Part shown: positions 6,447 to 6,477 of the stretch, one piece after another | Layout: each line of letters starts with the position of its first letter | Position numbering within the stretch: position 1 is the first letter of the stretch | DNA from: Kiritimatiellia bacterium | GTDB taxonomy: Bacteria; Verrucomicrobiota; Kiritimatiellia; UBA8416; JAIOPI01 | Assembly (NCBI GenBank): GCA_028822745.1 | Contig: JAPKCZ010000121.1 | Coordinates: 1-6,477, forward strand | Length of the DNA: 6,477 nucleotides | Reading direction: 5' to 3' | Position numbers and translations under genes: made by a program | Notes under the pieces: model-generated | What the model was told of the DNA's origin: nothing | Databases searched by the model: none | Seen by the model: the letters and a program-made list of their open reading frames with translations, nothing else

Positions 6447-6460
6447 GCTGCGTTGTCCGA

Positions 6461-6477
6461 ATTAATGATTGTCATTC
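6461..6477. promoter_or_regulatory. Possible partial Fur-box-like palindrome at the window edge
   Basis: AATGA (6464-6468) and TCATT (6472-6476) form an inverted repeat around TTG. Aligned by eye to the 19-base Fur consensus GATAATGATAATCATTATC, 12 of the 17 visible positions agree; the last two positions lie beyond the window. It follows the methyltransferase stop by 14 bases and could regulate a gene outside the window. An ATG at 6465 lies inside it and has no Shine-Dalgarno sequence. Confidence 0.22.

Noticed and set aside
6465..6477. ATG near the right edge as the start of another gene
   Set aside because: Only four codons are visible, no Shine-Dalgarno sequence precedes it, and it lies inside the partial palindrome.

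Overview
The window reads as ordinary bacterial chromosome of moderate to moderately high GC content. It holds six complete protein genes and the 3' end of a seventh. I see no rRNA, tRNA, CRISPR array or insertion sequence. The gene repertoire is an orphan GspG-type pseudopilin, a Gfo/Idh/MocA oxidoreductase beside a phosphomannose-isomerase-like cupin, and a two-gene DUF4212 + sodium:solute symporter. This would suit a Gram-negative heterotroph, perhaps of the Planctomycetes-Verrucomicrobia-Lentisphaerae group, but that placement is inference from gene style and cannot be settled from the sequence alone.

Layout. Positions 1-216 are the C-terminal part of a small, probably beta-rich protein whose start lies outside the window. 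A 262-base non-coding stretch follows; it holds two inverted repeats and an AT-rich candidate promoter. Next comes a two-gene plus-strand unit (479-2809): a sugar/polyol dehydrogenase of the Gfo/Idh/MocA family, then a phosphomannose-isomerase-like two-cupin protein. A pseudopilin gene (2845-3339) faces this unit convergently on the minus strand, across 35 bases that can fold as a stem-loop. The pseudopilin is transcribed divergently from a three-gene plus-strand unit (3479-6446): the DUF4212 small subunit, the large sodium:solute symporter subunit, and a class I SAM-dependent methyltransferase. The last 31 bases carry a partial palindrome resembling a Fur box, cut off by the window edge.

How the genes work together. 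The oxidoreductase and cupin probably act on a sugar or sugar derivative, one by NAD(P)-linked oxidation or reduction, the other by metal-dependent isomerisation or a related reaction. The DUF4212/SSS pair should form one sodium-driven importer of a small organic solute, by family analogy a short-chain carboxylate. The methyltransferase follows closely and may only be co-transcribed. The pseudopilin is a single envelope gene with no secretion partners visible here.

The most interesting signal I found is regulatory. The pseudopilin gene has a near-consensus sigma-70 promoter (TTGACG, 17 bases, GATAAT) whose -10 box ends only seven bases before the ATG. The start codon itself cannot easily move, so the mRNA is predicted to be leaderless or nearly so. 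Second in interest is an 8-base perfect inverted repeat, with arms about three helical turns apart, upstream of the symporter unit. I found no convincing undescribed multi-gene system.
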